10,250 bases of DNA, taken from assembly GCA_003542295.1 (NCBI GenBank), contig DPKX01000015.1, positions 1-10,250 on the forward strand, written 5' to 3'. Within the stretch, counting starts at the first letter, position 1. Every line of letters starts with the position of its first letter. Positions 1-6,278 of this stretch are shown here, piece after piece. The notes below the pieces were generated by a model. The model searched no databases, was not told the origin of the DNA, and was given only the letters and a program-made list of their open reading frames with translations. The translations under genes were made by a program, and so were the position numbers. This DNA comes from Candidatus Atribacter hydrocarboniphilus (GTDB taxonomy: Bacteria; Atribacterota; Atribacteria; Atribacterales; Atribacteraceae).

Positions 1-204
1 AATTATATCAACCATTGCACCGGTAAATGAGCCATAAAATGGCCCAAAAAGAATTCCGGCTAAAATAATCGATAATGGTCCAACACCAATCCGTATTCCC
101 TCGATTCCTCCCACAGGAATTCTGAGGCTGGCAAAACGGGTTAGGATAACTCCAATAGCAATAAATAGACCGATTAATACCAGTTTTTTAGAAGTTACCT
201 TCAT
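1..204 (-). CDS. folT: ECF transporter S component, folate family (FolT-like), partial
   Basis: This is the first 68 codons of a minus-strand gene that runs off the left edge, with ATG at 204-202. The N-terminus is a membrane helix (KKLVLIGLFIAIGVIL). It is followed by RIPVGGIEGIRIGVGP and then LAGILFGPFYGSFTGAMVD. This pattern (R-I-P-x-GG-I-xxI-R-I, then a helix ending LAGILFGPxxG with a following D) is typical of folT-family S subunits of energy-coupling factor importers. In these, the S subunit binds a vitamin, here probably folate, and docks onto the shared EcfT/EcfA module in the cytoplasmic membrane. The fragment lacks the C-terminal half, so substrate specificity cannot be settled; another vitamin S subunit of the same fold is possible. 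It is transcribed divergently from the DUF362 gene, and the ~60-nt leader between the predicted promoter and ATG is too short for a tetrahydrofolate riboswitch. Confidence 0.75.
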   Translation of the reverse strand, partial: MKVTSKKLVLIGLFIAIGVILTRFASLRIPVGGIEGIRIGVGPLSIILAGILFGPFYGSFTGAMVDII

Positions 205-265
205 TATGAATATCCAAAATCCCTTTAATATATACTTTTTTAGTTTTTTAAATATCTTTAGCTGC

Positions 266-283
266 GAATCATTATAACGATTC
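266..283. promoter_or_regulatory. 18-bp near-palindrome, possible operator
   Basis: GAATCATTA followed directly by TAACGATTC gives two 9-bp half sites that match at 8 of 9 positions. The element covers the -10 box of the leftward promoter and ends 5 bp before the -35 of the rightward promoter. That is a natural place for a repressor controlling both divergent genes. The TTATAA core loosely recalls Fur/PerR-type boxes, but no regulator can be named from this. Confidence 0.35.
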
Positions 284-300
284 ATATTTTGATTAGGCAA
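271..300 (-). promoter_or_regulatory. Candidate sigma-A promoter for the folT-like gene
   Basis: On the minus strand, TTGCCT (revcomp of 295-300) is followed by an 18-nt spacer and a perfect TATAAT (revcomp of 271-276). Transcription would start near 264, about 60 nt before the folT-like ATG. The -10 box lies inside the near-palindrome at 266-283. Assigned by sequence match only. Confidence 0.45.
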
Positions 301-316
301 GAGAATAAAGTATATT
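289..316 (+). promoter_or_regulatory. Candidate sigma-A promoter for the DUF362 gene
   Basis: TTGATT at 289-294, a 16-nt spacer and TATATT at 311-316 resemble a housekeeping promoter. The start point would be near 323, leaving a leader of about 30 nt that contains the AAAGGAAA ribosome binding site. It may also drive the SIR2-family gene, 41 bp after the DUF362 stop. Confidence 0.4.
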
Positions 317-353
317 TTTAAAAAAACTCACTTTTTCAAAAGAAAGGAAATAA

Positions 354-1487
354 ATGAGTAAGGTTGCTCTTATTGGTTGTCCAAGCTACGAATTATACCA
401 GGTAAAAACAGCCCTGATGAGGGGTTTTTCTTATTTTGGTGGAGTTAAAAGGATATTTCGGAATAAAAAAAGAATACTGTTGAAGCCAAATTTACTAACC
501 GGGGATAGCATTGAAAAAGCAATCACTACTCATCCTTCCTTATTGCAGGGAGTTGCAGAGATTCTCCTTGAAAATGATTTTATTTGTGGATATGGTGATT
601 CACCAGGATTTGGTTCTAGCGAAACTGTTGCAAAAAAAGCCGGAATTTATACTCCATTAAAAAATCTCAAAATTGAAATGGTAGATTTTGTCGGAAAGAA
701 GGAAGTAAGCTATGCAAAAGCATTACAAAATCGGCAATTTACTATTGCCAAAGGTTTGTTCAATTTCGATGCCCTTTTAAGTCTTCCTAAGTGGAAAACC
801 CATGGCTTAACCAGGATTACCGGCGCAGTGAAAAATCAATATGGATGTATTCCTGGTCTGCTCAAAAGTGAATTTCATTTTAAACTTCCTGATGTGCTTC
901 ATTTTTCTCGGATGTTAGTCGATTTGAACCTTCTTCTCAAGCCTGATTTTTATGTGATGGACGCTATCATTGTTATGGAAGGGAATGGGCCGCGAAATGG
1001 AAGACCTCGATCAATGGGTTTAATCGCTTTTTCCCGGGATCCAATTGCTCTCGATGCCACCTTAAGTCGCCTTATAAGACTGGATCCAAGAAAGGTCACC
1101 ACTTGTCTTGAAGGAGAGAAAGGAGGGTTGGGATACTGGCAGGACAATGCTATTGAATTAGTTGGAGATGATTTTTCTCATTTTTACAAGGCAGATTTTG
1201 ATGTTCAAAGAGAATCGATGGTATCTTATAAAAAAGAAGGTTTTTTAAGGTCTTTTCGGAATCTCCTTTTATCGAAACCAATTATCGATTATTCAAAATG
1301 TAAAGCTTGTGGAGTTTGCATAGATATCTGTCCGGCTCAACCCAAAGCTTTACTTTGGAAAGAAAAACACCATGTTCCTCAGCATAACTATAAACATTGC
1401 ATCCGTTGCTATTGTTGCCAGGAATTGTGTCCACATAACGCTATTCAAATTAAAGCATCTTCAGTTGGAAAAATATTGAGAAGATGA
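354..1487 (+). CDS. DUF362 domain protein with C-terminal 2x[4Fe-4S] ferredoxin domain
   Basis: The protein has 377 residues. Residues ~1-290 form a DUF362 domain, recognised by KPNLL (44-48), GDSPG (81-85), LPKWKTH (144-150), the GAVKNQYGCIPG loop (157-168) and MEGNGPRNG (208-216). Residues ~309-367 are a bacterial ferredoxin-type domain with two complete cluster motifs: Cys 316/319/322 with Cys326-Pro, and Cys 349/352/355 with Cys359-Pro, enough for two [4Fe-4S] clusters. DUF362-ferredoxin proteins are common in anaerobes; their reaction is not established, and a redox role is inferred from the clusters. There is no signal peptide, so it is probably cytoplasmic. The ATG follows AAAGGAAA at a suitable distance. 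The SIR2-family gene lies 41 bp downstream and is probably co-transcribed. Confidence 0.9.
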   Translation: MSKVALIGCPSYELYQVKTALMRGFSYFGGVKRIFRNKKRILLKPNLLTGDSIEKAITTHPSLLQGVAEILLENDFICGYGDSPGFGSSETVAKKAGIYTPLKNLKIEMVDFVGKKEVSYAKALQNRQFTIAKGLFNFDALLSLPKWKTHGLTRITGAVKNQYGCIPGLLKSEFHFKLPDVLHFSRMLVDLNLLLKPDFYVMDAIIVMEGNGPRNGRPRSMGLIAFSRDPIALDATLSRLIRLDPRKVTTCLEGEKGGLGYWQDNAIELVGDDFSHFYKADFDVQRESMVSYKKEGFLRSFRNLLLSKPIIDYSKCKACGVCIDICPAQPKALLWKEKHHVPQHNYKHCIRCYCCQELCPHNAIQIKASSVGKILRR

Positions 1488-1528
1488 TCAAATATTTTTA
1501 TTGAAAGATTAGGAGGAATAATATTTCA

Positions 1529-2284
1529 ATGAGCCTACATAATGAAATACAAAAAAAAGCGGCTGAATATTTATGGCTTAATCGACCTTGGATAGTCCTA
1601 ACCGGTGCAGGAATTTCAACTGAGAGTGGAATCCCTGATTTTCGTAGTCCTCAAACCGGATTATGGAATCAATATGATCCGATGGAAATCCTTTCTACCG
1701 AGGTTCTTTTCAACCAACCTGAATTATTTTATAAAATTGGGTTTCCGGTTCTTATGCAATTTAAACAAGCCCGTCCAAATCTTGCCCATGGTATTTTAGC
1801 TGGTTGGGAAAGCCGAGGTATAGTGAAAGGGGTTATAACCCAAAATATTGATAGCCTCCATATCGAGGCTGGTTCAAAAAGGGTGTTGGAAATCCACGGT
1901 CACTTACGAACGGCTCAATGCATGAAATGCCTGAGAACAATTTCTATCGAAAAGCTTGAATCCTTTGTAAGAGATGGACAAATTCCTCCTCGTTGTCGGT
2001 GCGGTGGTATTTTACGACCAGATGTAGTTTTATTTGGTGATATGCTTCCATCCAGTTTTGAGCAAGCAACAAAATTGGTTCAGAAATTTCCTTTGTTAGT
2101 GATAGGTTCCAGCCTCCAAGTATCGCCAGCGAACTTGATTCCTTCTTTGGCAGAAAAACTAATGATTATTAATTTAGAAGAAACTCCATTCGATAAAAAA
2201 GCAGCTTTTGTGCTGAATGGGAAAGCAAGTAGCATTCTCCATTTTCTTGACGAAGAAATAAAAAAATTTGAAGAAAAGGCTTAA
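1529..2284 (+). CDS. cobB: SIR2-family NAD-dependent protein deacylase (sirtuin)
   Basis: The 251-residue protein covers a full bacterial sirtuin. The NAD-binding Rossmann signature is TGAGIS (25-30) with IPDFRS (35-40). QNIDSLH (105-111) lines the NAD/acyl-lysine site, His123 in EIHGHL is the expected catalytic base, and GSSLQVSPA (193-201) plus NLEETPFD (215-222) complete the nucleotide site. The zinc ligands are Cys131/Cys134 and Cys156/Cys158; the second pair is C-x-C instead of the usual C-x-x-C. The family removes acyl groups from lysines using NAD+, releasing nicotinamide and O-acyl-ADP-ribose. The motifs resemble the Thermotoga Sir2 type rather than an obvious desuccinylase, but substrate preference is not proven. 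A strong AGGAGG lies 12 nt before the ATG. The stop codon overlaps that of the convergent AI-2E-family gene. Confidence 0.93.
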   Translation: MSLHNEIQKKAAEYLWLNRPWIVLTGAGISTESGIPDFRSPQTGLWNQYDPMEILSTEVLFNQPELFYKIGFPVLMQFKQARPNLAHGILAGWESRGIVKGVITQNIDSLHIEAGSKRVLEIHGHLRTAQCMKCLRTISIEKLESFVRDGQIPPRCRCGGILRPDVVLFGDMLPSSFEQATKLVQKFPLLVIGSSLQVSPANLIPSLAEKLMIINLEETPFDKKAAFVLNGKASSILHFLDEEIKKFEEKA

Positions 2285-3318
2285 GTGATATCGTTTTGAA
2301 TACGTTCCCGATTGTGAAGATAGAAGGCTTTTAAAACACCAGCTACCGGGATAGCTACAATAACTCCTAACGCTCCGAACAATTCACCTCCTACTAATAA
2401 GGCAAAAAGAACGGTTACTGGATGCAATCCAACTTCTTTGCCCATAAATTTGGGAGAGATGAAGGTTCCTTCGATGAGATTAATACCTCCAAAAAGCAAT
2501 GCTACAGCCAATACCAGCCAAATGGATTTAGTTCCAGCAAAAATCAAAGCTGGAATGGCTCCAACAATGGGACCAAGATAGGGGATAATGTCAAGAATAC
2601 CAGCAATGACACCGATTACTAAAGAAAACTCAATATTCATCAGAAAAAGGCCTATCGTAACGCATACTCCAACAAATAGAGAAACTAATAATCGACCACG
2701 GATAAAATTCCCAACTATTTTATCCGTCAAACGTATGAGGTTGACAAACTCTTTTCTCTTTTGGGAAGGAAATAAGCGGATTAAGGTGCGACGAATTTTA
2801 ACTGCATCAGCCATAAAGTAATAAAGAATAAATGGAGTTAGTACAAATCCCATAAAAATAATACTCATGATAAGCGAGAAAAGATTAACAATATTGCTCA
2901 GGATGGTGGCAAGATATGATTGTAAATTCGAGCTGAGATTGATCATAAATTCTTCAATGGCTTCTGATATGCCTAATGCTGGATATCGTTCATCAATAGT
3001 TTTGGCTATGTCAATAATTTTTGAAGTATACTCAGGGAGATTGGATGTGAGGGATCGAAACTGAGAAACGGCTTCAGGTATAATTAGAAAAAAAAGTAAA
3101 ATAAAAAAAATGAGAAGGGCTAAAAATATAATTAATACTGATGTTTTCCAAGAAAAACCACGGTTATTTAAATAGCGAGCTGCTGGAGTTAGAGCATAGG
3201 CTAAAATTCCTCCCAGGGCAAATGGGATGAGGATATTTCTGAGAATATAAACAACAACAAGGATAATAGTTGCGATTAGAAGACGATAAAGATTAATAAG
3301 AATTTTATCTGAAGTCAA
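2281..3318 (-). CDS. AI-2E family transporter (PF01594-type membrane protein)
   Basis: The 345-residue polytopic membrane protein has hydrophobic segments near residues 9-28, 29-47, 60-80, 140-170, 210-227, 232-262, 265-283 and 303-330, and a soluble stretch at ~82-138. Family marks are IRGRLLVSLFVG (206-217), IIPYLGPIVGAIPA (244-257) and the C-terminal LHPVTVLFALLVGG...GVIVAIP (298-324). The family is named for an autoinducer-2 exporter, but many members are antiporters or uncharacterised, so the substrate is open. The start is TTG (3318-3316) preceded by AAGGAAAAGG. The next in-frame Met is residue 125, inside the protein, so the TTG start is well supported. Its stop codon (plus-strand TTA at 2281-2283) overlaps the sirtuin stop, which leaves no room for a terminator between the two genes. 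Confidence 0.88.
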   Translation of the reverse strand: MTSDKILINLYRLLIATIILVVVYILRNILIPFALGGILAYALTPAARYLNNRGFSWKTSVLIIFLALLIFFILLFFLIIPEAVSQFRSLTSNLPEYTSKIIDIAKTIDERYPALGISEAIEEFMINLSSNLQSYLATILSNIVNLFSLIMSIIFMGFVLTPFILYYFMADAVKIRRTLIRLFPSQKRKEFVNLIRLTDKIVGNFIRGRLLVSLFVGVCVTIGLFLMNIEFSLVIGVIAGILDIIPYLGPIVGAIPALIFAGTKSIWLVLAVALLFGGINLIEGTFISPKFMGKEVGLHPVTVLFALLVGGELFGALGVIVAIPVAGVLKAFYLHNRERIQNDIT

Positions 3319-3348
3319 TTTTGCCTTTTCCTTCCAGATTATTTGTGT

Positions 3349-3376
3349 ATAATATTTTACGTGTTATTGAATACAA
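3349..3376 (-). promoter_or_regulatory. Candidate promoter for the AI-2E family gene
   Basis: On the minus strand, TTGTAT (revcomp of 3371-3376), a 16-nt spacer and TATTAT (revcomp of 3349-3354) precede the TTG start by about 30 nt. The same AT-rich patch carries TATAAT on the plus strand (3348-3353). That could serve as the -10 for the glycosyltransferase gene, but no good -35 lies at the right distance upstream. Confidence 0.35.
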
Positions 3377-3404
3377 ATAAAAGAGGTATAATGAGGAATT
3401 TAAT

Positions 3405-4130
3405 ATGTTAGAGAATCAAACAATAACTGCGATAGTACCGGCTTATAATGAAGAACCAAGGCTTTCACAGGTATTAAAAGTGTTAAAAAACGTTCAATTC
3501 ATTGATGATGTCCTGGTGATTGACGATGGTTCTCGAGATGGAACCGCTCAAGTCCCTTCCAGTATGGCCGTGGACGTATTAAGGCATAATAAAAACAAAG
3601 GGAAGGGTGCTGCGCTGATTAGTGGAATAAGGAACAAAAGTGAAAGCGATATTTATTTATTTCTTGATGCTGACCTGATTCATCTAAACGAAAAGCATCT
3701 TTACGAATTGGTTAAGCCCATCATTAAAGATTCATCGATTGTAATGACGATTGGGGTATTCAAAGGAGGGAGAGGATCAACTGACTTAGCCCAGAAAGTT
3801 TGTCCAATTTTAAACGGCCAGCGAGCGGTTCGGGGAACATGGATACGAAGAGTTAAAGATTTTTCTTGGTCTCGGTTTGGTGTTGAAGTGTTTCTCACTC
3901 ATTTTGCCCGTGATTTTGGAGGTCAGGTGGAAATGGTGCCACTTTGGGGCATTTCTCACTACCATAAAGAAGAAAAATATGGTCCTTTCTTAGGTTTTTA
4001 TCACCGTATCAAGATGTATTTCGAAATTATTTACGCCTACTTGCTCTATGAAAGCAGGATAAAAATGAAGGAAATCGTCGTTCCCGATAAATCTTCAGAA
4101 AAAAAGGATGAAAAGTATGCGCGAGTGTAA
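3405..4130 (+). CDS. Glycosyltransferase family 2 protein
   Basis: The 241-residue protein has a GT-A fold and probably uses a nucleotide sugar. Visible motifs are VPAYNE (11-16), [10 protein letters not shown] (38-47) for nucleotide binding, the glycine-rich NKGKGAAL (64-71) and FLDAD (86-90), the metal-binding DxD. NGQRAVRG (137-144) sits where this family often has a conserved Q-R acceptor-side motif. There is no clear membrane anchor, only a hydrophobic stretch near 205-214, so it may act at the membrane face as polyprenyl-phosphate glycosyltransferases (DPM1-like) do. The acceptor is unknown. GAGG lies 8 nt before the ATG. The last codons, rich in Lys and Glu, overlap the start of the DUF6485 gene, so translation is probably coupled. 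Confidence 0.88.
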   Translation: MLENQTITAIVPAYNEEPRLSQVLKVLKNVQFIDDVLVIDDGSRDGTAQVPSSMAVDVLRHNKNKGKGAALISGIRNKSESDIYLFLDADLIHLNEKHLYELVKPIIKDSSIVMTIGVFKGGRGSTDLAQKVCPILNGQRAVRGTWIRRVKDFSWSRFGVEVFLTHFARDFGGQVEMVPLWGISHYHKEEKYGPFLGFYHRIKMYFEIIYAYLLYESRIKMKEIVVPDKSSEKKDEKYARV

Positions 4131-4320
4131 AATTCAAAAAAATACTTCGACCTGTTCCTGTACTTATGAACCATGTCCCCGAAAAGGCGTTTGTTGTGAA
4201 TGTATCCAATATCACTGGTCTCATCATGAATTACCAGCGTGTTTTTTTCCGTCTGAAGTAGAAAAAACCTACGACCGATCGCTTCAGAAATTTTTATCCA
4301 TTTATAAAAATGGTTCATAA
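4117..4320 (+). CDS. Small Cys-rich DUF6485 family protein
   Basis: The protein has 67 residues. The N-terminal half carries a dense cysteine pattern: Cys4, then CSCTYEPC (13-20) and [10 protein letters not shown] (24-33), and a later ACFFP with EKTYDRS. This arrangement matches the DUF6485 family of small, probably metal- or cluster-binding proteins found in anaerobes; the function is unknown. I chose the ATG at 4117, which has AAGGATGAAAAGT in front. An in-frame ATG at 4108 directly abuts the AAGG and leaves no spacer. The gene overlaps the glycosyltransferase stop by 14 nt, so the two are likely translated from one mRNA. Confidence 0.75.
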   Translation: MRECKIQKNTSTCSCTYEPCPRKGVCCECIQYHWSHHELPACFFPSEVEKTYDRSLQKFLSIYKNGS

Positions 4321-4356
4321 CTAAAAAAAGGGGGGGTTTTAGCATCAGTAACTATT

Positions 4357-4746
4357 ATGCAATTTACTCTTGAACCATCTGCACCCTTTACCCTCAAACA
4401 CTTGAAAAGAGTCTATGCCTATCGCGAAGCGATTCTTCGTGCTTGTGGCTTAACGATGCCCTCTATTTAGTTTTTTTAAATAAAAACCAGGTTCCATTCC
4501 TAACCAAGATTGAGGAGTCAGGAACACCCAATCAGCCTACGGGTTTAGCCTGGAGCGATATAGTTGCTCACGGTGATTTGGGATTGCGTAAAGCCATCGG
4601 TCATTATTATAAAAAAGGTCCCCCCGGTTTCTGCAGAAGAAAGTCGCGTTTTTTTAAAACGCTTTAAGCCTTGGAGATATATGGTTGGTTATTATTTATT
4701 AATGGATCACATTGAAAATGGGAAAAATTATGTTACATCAATTTAA
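4357..4746 (+). pseudogene. Decayed AlkA-type DNA-3-methyladenine glycosylase with central deletion
   Basis: Three segments in different frames read as one eroded protein. Segment 1 (ATG 4357 to TAG 4468-4470) encodes MQFTLEPSAPFTLKHLKRV..., like the N-terminal domain of AlkA-type glycosylases. Segment 2 (frame of 4443, to about 4630) continues that domain (LYLVFLNKNQVPFLTKIEESG) and passes straight into SDIVAHGDLGLRKAIGHYY, the part holding the catalytic Asp in AlkA (D-L-G-L-R motif). Segment 3 (to TAA 4744-4746) reads PPVSAEESRVFLKRF followed by KPWRYMVGYYLLMDHI, the family C-terminus (W-R-x-Y/M-x-x-x-x-L). The helices and the helix-hairpin-helix motif normally between the N-domain and D-L-G-L-R, roughly 100 residues or more, are absent. 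The frame breaks lie near 4440-4460 and in a run of six C at 4620-4625. The deletion makes a non-functional remnant more likely than two sequencing errors alone. Confidence 0.65.
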
Positions 4747-4775
4747 GATAAAATGATAATGAGGGAGGGAAACTA

Positions 4776-5444
4776 ATGCTGTCAAACGAAAATACCACTT
4801 GGATTGATTTAACCCTACCAGTCTACAATGGATCACCAGTTTTTCCTGGGCAACCATCACCCACTTTTTTTACCTGGACTACCCTTGATCTTCACCCTAA
4901 TGCGACAACTGCTTTTTTTATGGTAGAGCATACCGGGACTCATCTCGATGTCCCTTCTCATTTTGATAAGAAAGGATTATCAGTCGAAGAAATACCGGTT
5001 GATCGATTTTGTGGAAGGTGCCTGATAATTGATATAAGCCATTTTAAACCGGGGGAGAGTCTGTCAAAAGAAGAACTGCAGAGAACAATCAATCAGCAGG
5101 GAATTACAGTTTTCCCAAATGATATTATTTTATTTTATACTAATGACAGCATTCGATATGGTCATGAAGATTATTTTAAGCATTATGCAGGTTTATCTGG
5201 GGAAGCTGCTCAGTACTTAGTTGAGCAGAAAATAAAAGGGGTTGGAATCGATGCACCGAGCATTGATCATGCACCTTATGATGGTCACCGCGTGTTTTTA
5301 CCCGCCGGAGTTATCATATATGAATTTTTAACCAATCTTGAGCATCTTTTGAAAAAAGAAGCCTTTTTTTGTGCCTTCCCACTGAAATTTGTTAAATGTA
5401 CCGGTTCTCCGATTCGTGCCGTAGCTCAAGTAAAAGATCGATAA
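4776..5444 (+). CDS. Cyclase family protein (kynurenine formamidase-like metal hydrolase)
   Basis: The 222-residue protein spans a complete PF04199 cyclase domain. The diagnostic HTGTHLDVPSHF (52-63) supplies metal-binding His52, His56 and Asp58 and the nearby His62. VGIDAPSIDHAPYDGHRVFL (156-175) and GVIIYEFLTNLEHL (178-191) are the conserved C-terminal blocks. Characterised members include KynB-type arylformamidases and isatin hydrolase; others act in polyketide cyclisation. The substrate cannot be assigned here, and no tryptophan-degradation gene is nearby. It is probably cytoplasmic. A strong GAGGGAGGG (4761-4769) precedes the ATG. It starts 29 bp after the AlkA remnant and is followed by a 235-bp non-coding stretch. 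Confidence 0.87.
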   Translation: MLSNENTTWIDLTLPVYNGSPVFPGQPSPTFFTWTTLDLHPNATTAFFMVEHTGTHLDVPSHFDKKGLSVEEIPVDRFCGRCLIIDISHFKPGESLSKEELQRTINQQGITVFPNDIILFYTNDSIRYGHEDYFKHYAGLSGEAAQYLVEQKIKGVGIDAPSIDHAPYDGHRVFLPAGVIIYEFLTNLEHLLKKEAFFCAFPLKFVKCTGSPIRAVAQVKDR

Positions 5445-5482
5445 AACCTATAATTATTTCATTAAAAAATATTGATATTTCT

Positions 5483-5518
5483 TTTCACTCATTTCCATTT
5501 CTGATAAAATGAGTGAAA
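5483..5518. repeat. 12-bp perfect inverted repeat (hairpin) after the cyclase gene
   Basis: TTTCACTCATTT (5483-5494) is exactly complementary to AAATGAGTGAAA (5507-5518), with a 12-nt loop. It begins 38 nt after the cyclase stop. The stem has only four G-C pairs and neither side is followed by an uninterrupted T run, so it is not a classic intrinsic terminator. It could be an mRNA 3'-end stabiliser, a weak terminator or an operator. Confidence 0.5.
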
Positions 5519-5559
5519 TAGGTTCATAAAAAAATGATTTACACCAAGATACAGCTGAA

Positions 5560-5583
5560 GTTTTCCCAAAAGGAAAATTTTCC
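5560..5583. repeat. Nested palindromes of TTTTCC/GGAAAA upstream of flgM
   Basis: TTTTCC, a 5-nt gap and GGAAAA form one inverted repeat, and GGAAAATTTTCC (5572-5583) forms a perfect 12-bp palindrome sharing the middle copy. A further TTTCC follows at 5588. It lies about 30 bp upstream of the sigma-28 -35 box. It could be a binding site, but AT-rich composition makes chance plausible. Confidence 0.3.
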
Positions 5584-5613
5584 AATCTTTCCAAAAAGTC
5601 ACCGAAATACCAT

Positions 5614-5640
5614 TAAACTTTTTTAACTTCCTACCGATAT
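5614..5640 (+). promoter_or_regulatory. Sigma-28 (FliA/SigD) type promoter for flgM
   Basis: TAAA (5614-5617), a 15-nt spacer and ACCGATAT (5633-5640) match the sigma-28 consensus TAAA-N15-GCCGATAA/T at all four -35 bases and seven of eight -10 bases (against the GCCGATAT form), with the canonical spacing. Transcription would start around 5647, some 30 nt before the preferred flgM start codon. Placement in front of an anti-sigma-28 gene supports it strongly, because flgM is itself under sigma-28 control in many flagellated bacteria. Confidence 0.75.
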
Positions 5641-5679
5641 ATTAATATTAGATTAGAAAAGAAAATGAGAGGCGCCAAA

Positions 5680-5991
5680 ATGAAAATTTCGGAAGCGCAA
5701 ATACAAAATGTTATTGGGATATACAAAGAAAAAAAAATGAAGAAAAATCCTGAAGTATCCACGATTACTCATGTTTTACTTAATAATACTTCGTTGCTTC
5801 AGGTTTCTCTTGATTTGAAAAGATATCATGCGAAGTATCGTGAAATACCAAGTATTCGTGAAAACCTTGTTCAGGATTTAAAAGATAAAATTCAGTGTGG
5901 AACTTATAATATTCACGGTCTCGATATTGTAGAAAAATTAATGGGTCGGGAAGCTGCTGATTTATTAGGTGACATTTCAAGCGGTGAATGA
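5680..5991 (+). CDS. flgM: FlgM-like anti-sigma-28 factor
   Basis: The protein has 103 residues from ATG 5680. FlgM binds and inhibits the flagellar sigma factor sigma-28. The C-terminal half carries the family signature: a helix leading to REIPSIRENLVQDLKDKIQ, then the short CGTYNIHGLDIVEKLM element. The latter corresponds to the conserved I-x-x-G-x-Y-x-(V/I)-x-x-x-x-(V/I)-A-x-K-(L/I) stretch that contacts the sigma factor. The N-terminal part is polar, Lys-rich and probably unstructured, as expected. I prefer ATG 5680 because AGAGG lies 7 nt upstream; the in-frame ATG at 5665 has a poor site. The length is near the family norm. A sigma-28 promoter lies directly upstream, but no flagellar gene is in the window. 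Confidence 0.8.
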   Translation: MKISEAQIQNVIGIYKEKKMKKNPEVSTITHVLLNNTSLLQVSLDLKRYHAKYREIPSIRENLVQDLKDKIQCGTYNIHGLDIVEKLMGREAADLLGDISSGE

Positions 5992-6278
5992 GCTTTTTCA
6001 AGTAGAGAGATTGATTTTTTGGTTGTGGATTAATTTTTAATTTCTGCAATTTGCTTTTTTTATACTACCAATTTCAATGCTTCGGTTCAAAACAAAATTT
6101 TTTTCTATTTTTGTTCCCCCTATTGGATTCGATACCTATTTAATTTTTTAAAATTTGTCTTTGAGAAAAAAATTTGAAGAAAAAATTGATTAAGATAAGG
6201 AATATATCTACATTATTGAACGTTTGCTACTCAATAAAGATATACAACAATGACTTCAAATAGGGGGTTTAATGTCCA
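5992..6278. other. Non-coding spacer between flgM and the thioredoxin-lpt operon
   Basis: This AT-rich stretch shows no convincing gene on either strand. Two weak promoter candidates face right: TTGATT (6186-6191), 17 nt, TACATT (6209-6214); and TTGAAC (6216-6221), 19 nt, TATACA (6241-6246). Either could drive the downstream operon. AGGGGG at about 6263-6268 is the only plausible ribosome binding site. T-runs near 6053-6061 and 6102-6107 lack a good GC stem, so I do not call a terminator. Confidence 0.35.

Noticed and set aside
205..265. A tetrahydrofolate riboswitch in the folT-like leader
   Set aside because: The predicted leader is only about 60 nt, AT-rich and without GC-paired stems, which is too small for a known THF riboswitch.
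4323..4340. A7-G7-T4 homopolymer block as a programmed frameshift site
   Set aside because: It lies after the DUF6485 stop codon and before the glycosylase remnant, outside any translated frame, so slippage would serve no visible purpose.
5483..5530. Rho-independent terminator after the cyclase gene
   Set aside because: The stem is perfect but mostly A-T pairs, and it is followed by TAGG and an A-run instead of a T tract on the coding strand.
6077..6151. A 24-codon ORF in the spacer after flgM
   Set aside because: No ribosome binding site, low-complexity Phe/Ile-rich translation, and no recognisable similarity; expected by chance in such AT-rich DNA.
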